Part shown: positions 58,935-64,000 of the stretch, one piece after another
Layout: every line of letters starts with the position of its first letter
Position numbering within the stretch: position 1 is the first letter of the stretch
Position numbers and translations under genes: made by a program
Assembly (NCBI RefSeq): GCF_037975245.1
Contig: NC_092581.1
Span: 1,872,501-1,936,500 of the forward strand
Length of the DNA: 64,000 nt
Reading direction: 5' to 3'
DNA from: Apostichopus japonicus
Lineage: Eukaryota > Echinodermata > Holothuroidea > Aspidochirotida > Stichopodidae
Notes under the pieces: model-generated
What the model saw: only the letters and a program-made list of their open reading frames with translations
Databases searched by the model: none
What the model was told of the DNA's origin: nothing

Positions 58935-60129
58935 CTTTCACCGGCCGGATTCTTCCGTTTATGTTAACTGTAACTAAAGTATGTGTGAAGTGACACATAC
59001 GGCACAACTCTTATCTACCTGCCAGTCTAGCCTCTGTCCAAGATACTGTCCAGGCCCCAATTTATTTGCACTAGGGCATCAGCTCACCTACAAATATTGA
59101 CTAAGGGCCGAAACCACCTCCACCCCTCCCAAATTTCTCTGTCATGTCCTTATAAAATACTCTAGCTTACTTCCTCTATTTGTCCTGGTTAAATGGTGTA
59201 GGATCTATCAAAATATATGGAAAGTATTACTGCCCCATAACAGTGAGCCATATGTGGTTGCAGCTCAGGTTAAGGAATTTTAACTTTTGTATAATCTTCC
59301 TAGTCTAGAAGGATACAAAATCATTAAAGGTTATCGGTATTAGCCACATATTGTAGCATGTTAAAGGTTGCTAGAATTGGTTTTAAAAGTCATATAGAGA
59401 CGACACTAGATTCCATGAGACTGTCATAAGAATTTTCTGGCAAGTATAAGGAATGCAAAACCTGGTCACTATAGGTTTTCCACTTTCTGCCTCATACTCA
59501 GTAGCATAATTAATGGTTTCATGGGGATCGCGGGATGTGGGGGAGGGTGCAGTAGGAATGGGATATGCTAGTGAATCTACATAATCTGTTCATACCATAC
59601 TCGTTGCAATTCCCCCTTTAATGCCTCCCCCTTCTCCCCTTTCCTTACTCATCTACCTATCAACCAGAAACTTGTTCTGTTATATCTCTCAGTAAACATG
59701 CATTAAATCAGAGCTCCCTGATGTAGTTACAGTCAAATTCATGTAAAAAAAAGACAAAACTCATGAAAAGACAATAAGTCATAGTTATGAAAGTGTAACT
59801 TTTATTTGGCAATGGAATCGTTAATCATTCCTTGTATACAACCTGTACAATCAGATATTGCAACTTCTTAGCCCCGGACCTTCTGAAAAACTTTCAATAG
59901 TTAAGAATGAATATATACCTTGACCTTCTGGTGTAAGACTAAAAGTAAAAAACATTACTTTTCAATCAGATATATATATATGTTTAAGTTAAAAAAAAAA
60001 AAAAATTAAAGCTGAACACAAAATATATTACCCTGAATTGTGATATTTAAATCTAACCAGATCAAAAGTTTACATATCTTTGAGGTACAATTAGCATATC
60101 CATTACATTTCTGTAGCTCACATTCTTTC

Positions 60130-60680
60130 TCAAAGGGGACACGAACTAAAAAATAATCGTTGGGCTAATATGTCTCATTTGTTTTCAGAGGATAATTCCT
60201 CCAAACAGCTAAGTCTTGTTCAATTTGAGAGAAACCTAGCTTAAAAGTTGTGCCTGTCAGCTGCCATTTTGAATATCTGTGATGTCATAGCAACACTAGG
60301 ATCTGAAACCTTTTACAATCTCTTTGCTTTACTTTTCATATTGTCAAGGTAGAATGTGATCAGTTTTAATACTGAAACCAATGCCATCATCAGCTCATTT
60401 GAAGAAGTTCCATATTTTAGATTCAGCATTTGTAAAACTCTATCTCCATTACAGAAAATAAATATTATAAATAAATTAAAAACACAATAAATTGAAGTAC
60501 ATGTGGCTTGATGATGCCATATGTAGACTTGATCAAGTCTTCTGCCTTGTGTGTGCATAAACGTTAAATCTGCGAGATCTCCCAAATAGAATAAGATTTT
60601 TTCTAAGCTGGGGAAAGTGGTTCATGACCGTTATCTCTTTCACAAAGACAAAAGATGATGATTGGTGTATGTATTTTCTT
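60130..60680. mobile_element. Long-inverted-repeat element, degenerate copy 3
   Basis: Matches the element at 7790-8354 along its length in the same orientation: AATACTGAAACCAATGCCAT, ATTTGTAAAACTCTATCTCC, TGGCTTGATGATGCCATATG and AGACTTGATCAAGTCTTC all have counterparts. Ends are eroded (CAAAGGGGACACGAAC at left, GATGATGATTGGTG near right). Confidence 0.75.
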
Positions 60681-61204
60681 TAATTGATCCATTTTTTTGT
60701 GCCTAATTAAAAGAAATATTTTTTAAAGGTCATTAATATTTGATCTCAATTATATATGCTAAAAGTTCTAATCATTGTCACGTACTTGCTCAAATTTCAA
60801 CAGTTTTGTTAGTACCAGCCTCATGTGCAAATTTAATAATCTACCCCACTCCCCAACATATCAAAATAATTCCAAAGGTGCAAAAACTCTAGCAAAGAGT
60901 TATTAAAAACGTTTAGAAATTTCAGAGGGTTCTCCAATTTTGTGGCCGGTACCAATGAACTTTGACCAACAAACCTGGGTAGAAAAACAATTTCCTTTGT
61001 TTTGTCAAAATAAGTTTGAAAAATCATCATTAATACTTTTAACTCTGAGACAAAATAGTGTTTCAATACCACATAGTGTGTGACTTTACGAAAGGCACCA
61101 GTGTGAGCTGCACAATACAAGTAACTTAGGCCAGATGAATACAATTTTTAATATGTGGAACTGAGGAAGGAATGCTTACTATAGTAACATTAAGTCAGAT
61201 GTAG

Positions 61205-61255
61205 CTGAATTATTATTATTATCATTATTAAATTACATTTACATAGCACTTATTC
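61205..61255 (-). mobile_element. SINE 3'-tail fragment
   Basis: On the minus strand AGTGCTATGTAAATG followed by AT-rich (ATT)n-like sequence resembles the 3' end of the SINE at 46515-46826. Heavily truncated. Confidence 0.45.
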
Positions 61256-62105
61256 TAAAACTGAGCTGAACTTGAATATCATGACACAGAAAGTCATCGA
61301 TTTGCCTGTAAAATGCTTTGACATTTAATTGAATACATTTTCTTAAATGAGAGGAAAATGACAACTGTACGATGTTAAAGGACGGATGATTAAGAAAGGG
61401 TCCTGCAACTTGGCAAATGATGTTCTAATTTATTCTGCATAACTTGTCAGTGAACACTGAGCCGAAAGTATTGTACAGCTAATGCCATACTTCTAAAATT
61501 CTTATGGCATTGTTAAAGGATTTAGGAATCAACATTAGGTCAAACTGTTCCAATTTCAAAAAACATTTGACCAAATATATGTATAGACTGCCATCGCCCA
61601 AAATCAGGGTAATTAAGTACAGGGTACAACAACAAACTTTGTTTCATAAGTTGTCATCAGTTCTGCACAGTAAGCCTATCAGGTATATTTAATTATTAGC
61701 ACACCAGATGGATAATTCAACTACACACTGCTGGGTCAAAAATGGGCACATTAAGGAAAGCAAATTTCAATGGGTAGTCCGGTAAGCCAAACAAATATTT
61801 TATGCCACTTGTAATTTCGCTTTCAGACATAGGAAGGCAAAGATGAAGATGAGGTGGAGAGAGATTTCTCTCAAACAGAAAGTTTGTATTTTCACTATCT
61901 TTGGCTAGTAAAATATATCTGTTCAGCCTACTTCTGAAACCTGTTATTTCATGTCTCTGACTCTGCATAGCTGCAAATTCACCATCAGTTAAAGATCGCC
62001 ACCAAGATACATGCATATCGATAAACTCAAGAAAAAAGTATTATTTTTTAATTTATATATTTGGTGGCCAACACTGATGATCTTTGACAGTATAATCCAA
62101 CCAGT

Positions 62106-62111
62106 TTTATT
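62106..62111 (-). terminator. Candidate poly(A) signal of the right-hand gene
   Basis: AATAAA on the minus strand about 290 nt past the stop at 62403; plausible but not unique in the region. Confidence 0.35.
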
Positions 62112-62402
62112 ACTCGACTTGTATCCTATGAATTACAACAGCGAGAGAGGGAAAACGCTTTCACCACTTAGGTTGTAAAACAACCGCATCACGTGGTCAC
62201 CAAGCAATGACACGAGCGAACAGACGATCCGATCCGTTATCCTCAGACTCGTATTACAGCCATCCTTCAATCCAACAATTCAACATTGGTCATGTGATCC
62301 AATCATGTGATCTATTGCACCTCCTCTGCACAAATGTCTGCATCTTCATGGTGGTGTTCGACACCACCGCTTAAAAAAAAAGGGTTTCATCACGGATTTC
62401 CA

Positions 62403-62488
62403 TCACGTGATGACCCCTTCGTCCTCTTCGCTGTTGGGTTTGGCTCCGGTGGGTCTGATCTCTGGAAGCGCTCTGCCCCTATTTGGAC
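62403..62488 (-). CDS. Unidentified gene, terminal coding exon
   Basis: Starts GT after TTCAG, completing a Gly codon, then PNRGRALPEIRPTGAKP..., ending EEDEGVIT and TGA at 62405-62403. Confidence 0.8.
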
Positions 62489-64000
62489 CTGAATGAGATG
62501 AAGATTAGAGATGAGAGGCTTCATAGTAATCAAGGACCTTATTTACAACAGTAAAGGATGTTAGCAACCATACAAAAAAACTTGCAAAATCCATTACATG
62601 TTTTATAAGGTTTCGTTGAAGGTGGTATTATAATGAAAGCCCCTTACATATTGTTTCTTGTAAGATTAGGAAAGGCATTGTAGACTCGCCCCAAACCGCG
62701 TTTGGTCATCTGAAAAAGTTAACTTTCTGTTGCTTGCAAGTGACGTTTTGTTCATGTCGCTACAAAATGCAGAACAAAAGACAAAAACTCAAACTCTAAT
62801 CGTTGGGAGAACTGCAAAAGATTTCCATTGCTTCACTATTAATCTTCTAGTTTAACCTTCACAAGTCCCACGATAAGTTCAGAAGCCTGGTTCCCACACA
62901 CCTCCACCAACATTCAAGGATGTTTTGTAATTTTCCAAAATTCTTACCTCCCCCTATAGGTGGCAGCGAAGACGACATTGGACTGTGCTGTTCCGGGAGT
63001 GTTTCCAGGGCAGGCCTTTGCGATGCTCGTAATAGCGACCTTTGACCTGCTGGGGCAGCCCATGCTGGAGTGGTCAAAGGTCGAGGTGAACTTGGAGTAG
63101 TTACCTCCTCACTGCCATCTTCAGGCGACTGACCGACCTTATTCTTCTTTTTTAACTTCTTCCCCTTTTTCTTCTTCTTAGGTTTCTCTGTTTGGGTGAG
63201 AGATAGAGACAAAATGTGGGTTATTTCTACATCGATATTTATTAGTATCTAATATAAACAGACAACTTAAACCCTGTGGAAATGTGGTGAAAAGTTTTTG
63301 AACAGAGTTCAAGTTAAATATTTCAGCTAGTTACAGCTGAGAAAGGGAAAGACCCGGAACCCAAAATACACCAGTGTCTTGATCTAAAACTTTGCTGTAA
63401 CTCCATCTGCTTCTTTTTCCTTTTTTTCTGAGAGCATAACAAATATATTACGTTTTCTTCCAATTTACCGAAAATAACATGACTTTTTAGAAAGATATAT
63501 ATTTTTAGTAAGAATGGTAAATCGTCGATTGTTTCCTTTGTTGCAAACGTTGGAGGTAAGCGCCTAATTTTAAACATTCCTGATGCAAATTTAGGCGACA
63601 AATTATTACCAAATAAATGTTCCAGATTCTGTATCTTATTATTCTGTTCACATTCTCGGCACCTATATCAACGGATCAGTGAAAATCTTTGCATACAACT
63701 TTCACATGCAGGTGTTAATACATGCTGACACACACACACACTAAATCCTATCACCATTGAATGGAAAAATCTCTCTTAGTCACATTTTGCCCCTCTTTCT
63801 CTCGATTTACGACTACCTACCGTCTGGAACAGAATTTTCTCCTACTGTGTGGCTACCATCTGGATCCGTCCTTCCATTGGCCTCTACAGCTGCGTCATTC
63901 CCGGTTAATCCCGCAGAATCACCATTTTCAACTACCCTAGGGGAACTGGCGCTTCTTTGGTCATTTTCGTCGGCCTGGAATCCCTCGTTCGCAAAGGTCT
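62403..64000 (-). CDS. Unidentified gene, last three coding exons (partial)
   Basis: Three exons join in phase: 64000-63821 (partial), 63187-62948 and 62488-62403, ending TGA. Donors GTAGGT and GTAAGA and acceptors CAAACAG and CATTCAG are canonical; each junction is phase 1 and rebuilds a sensible codon (GAG, GGT). The 167 or so visible residues start TFANEGFQADENDQRSASSP, continue with Asp/Gly-rich sequence, then KPKKKKKGKKLKKKNK, a Ser/Pro-rich stretch, LPPIGG and a terminal EEDEGVIT. This looks like a disordered C-terminal tail; NEGF at the visible start could be the edge of a folded or transmembrane part outside the window. No domain is recognised. Composition is clearly coding-like and richer in G+C than the surroundings. 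Introns at 62489-62947 and 63188-63820 hold nothing notable. Confidence 0.78.
62948..63187 (-). CDS. Unidentified gene, Lys-rich penultimate exon
   Basis: 240 nt between CAAACAG and GTAAGA. It opens with a 16-residue block that is almost all lysine (a possible nuclear-localisation or acidic-lipid-binding patch), then PSSPRPLTTPAWAAP and LPPIGG. Confidence 0.8.
63821..64000 (-). CDS. Unidentified gene, antepenultimate visible exon (partial)
   Basis: Open to the window edge, 60 codons plus, ending GACG|GTAGGT (phase 1). Encodes an acidic, Asn/Gly/Asp-rich segment with no repeats. Confidence 0.75.

Larger units (their letters stand above)
57504..62402. other. Spacer upstream of ECT2L and downstream of the right-hand gene
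   Basis: About 4.9 kb. It contains the probable ECT2L promoter/5' non-coding exon region, a possible coding exon at 58934-58676, a CpG-containing patch near 58730-58990, the long-inverted-repeat element at about 60130-60680, and a SINE tail fragment near 61205-61255. Frames of about 100 codons on the minus strand at 60833-61144 and 61717-62016 lack family similarity. Confidence 0.6.

Noticed and set aside
61717-62016. 99-codon minus-strand frame downstream of the right-hand gene
   Set aside because: It lies after that gene's stop codon, lacks convincing splice signals and matches no family.

Overview
This is a eukaryotic genomic window: AT-rich, intron-dense, with genes split by GT-AG introns and spacers full of microsatellites, minisatellites, MITE-like elements and tRNA-derived SINEs. 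The gene content (tomosyn, an ECT2L-type F-box/RhoGEF, a calcineurin-B/CHP-like EF-hand protein) is animal. Intron size, SINE type and overall texture suggest a marine invertebrate deuterostome, most likely an echinoderm; that placement is an inference. No bacterial, viral or autonomous transposon gene is visible.

Layout. (1) Positions 1-31677, minus strand: the 5' part of tomosyn (STXBP5 family). I recovered coding exons 1 (31677-31555), 2 (25913-25816) and 3 (207-126), which join in frame; the gene runs off the left edge. Intron 1 is about 5.6 kb and intron 2 about 25.6 kb. These introns hold most repeats of the left half: a 51-bp and a 37-bp minisatellite, several (TA)n tracts and two copies of a long-inverted-repeat element. 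(2) Positions 33121-36787, plus strand: a divergent calcineurin-B/CHP/tescalcin-like EF-hand gene, head-to-head with tomosyn. Its first exon, probably contributing only the ATG, is unresolved, and its next intron appears to be GC-AG. (3) Positions 36788-42017: spacer between convergent genes, with a 0.57-kb purine-rich higher-order minisatellite and a complete 496-bp hAT-type MITE with 8-bp target duplications. (4) Positions 57496-42018, minus strand: a complete 21-coding-exon ECT2L orthologue, 1115 codons plus stop, with F-box, caspase/CHAT-like (DUF4347-like) pseudo-domain, Dpy-30-like motif, DH and PH domains in that order. (5) Positions 57504-62402: spacer with a possible upstream exon at 58934-58676 and a third copy of the long-inverted-repeat element. 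(6) Positions 64000-62403, minus strand: the last three coding exons of an unidentified gene with a Lys-rich, low-complexity C-terminus.

Exons were accepted when an open frame, canonical splice signals, matching phases across introns and recognisable family sequence agreed. There is no operon-like linkage. The likely shared context is only that tomosyn acts on SNAREs at membranes, the EF-hand protein belongs to a family that docks on membrane transporters or calcineurin-type partners, and ECT2L combines ubiquitin-ligase-type and Rho-GEF-type modules.
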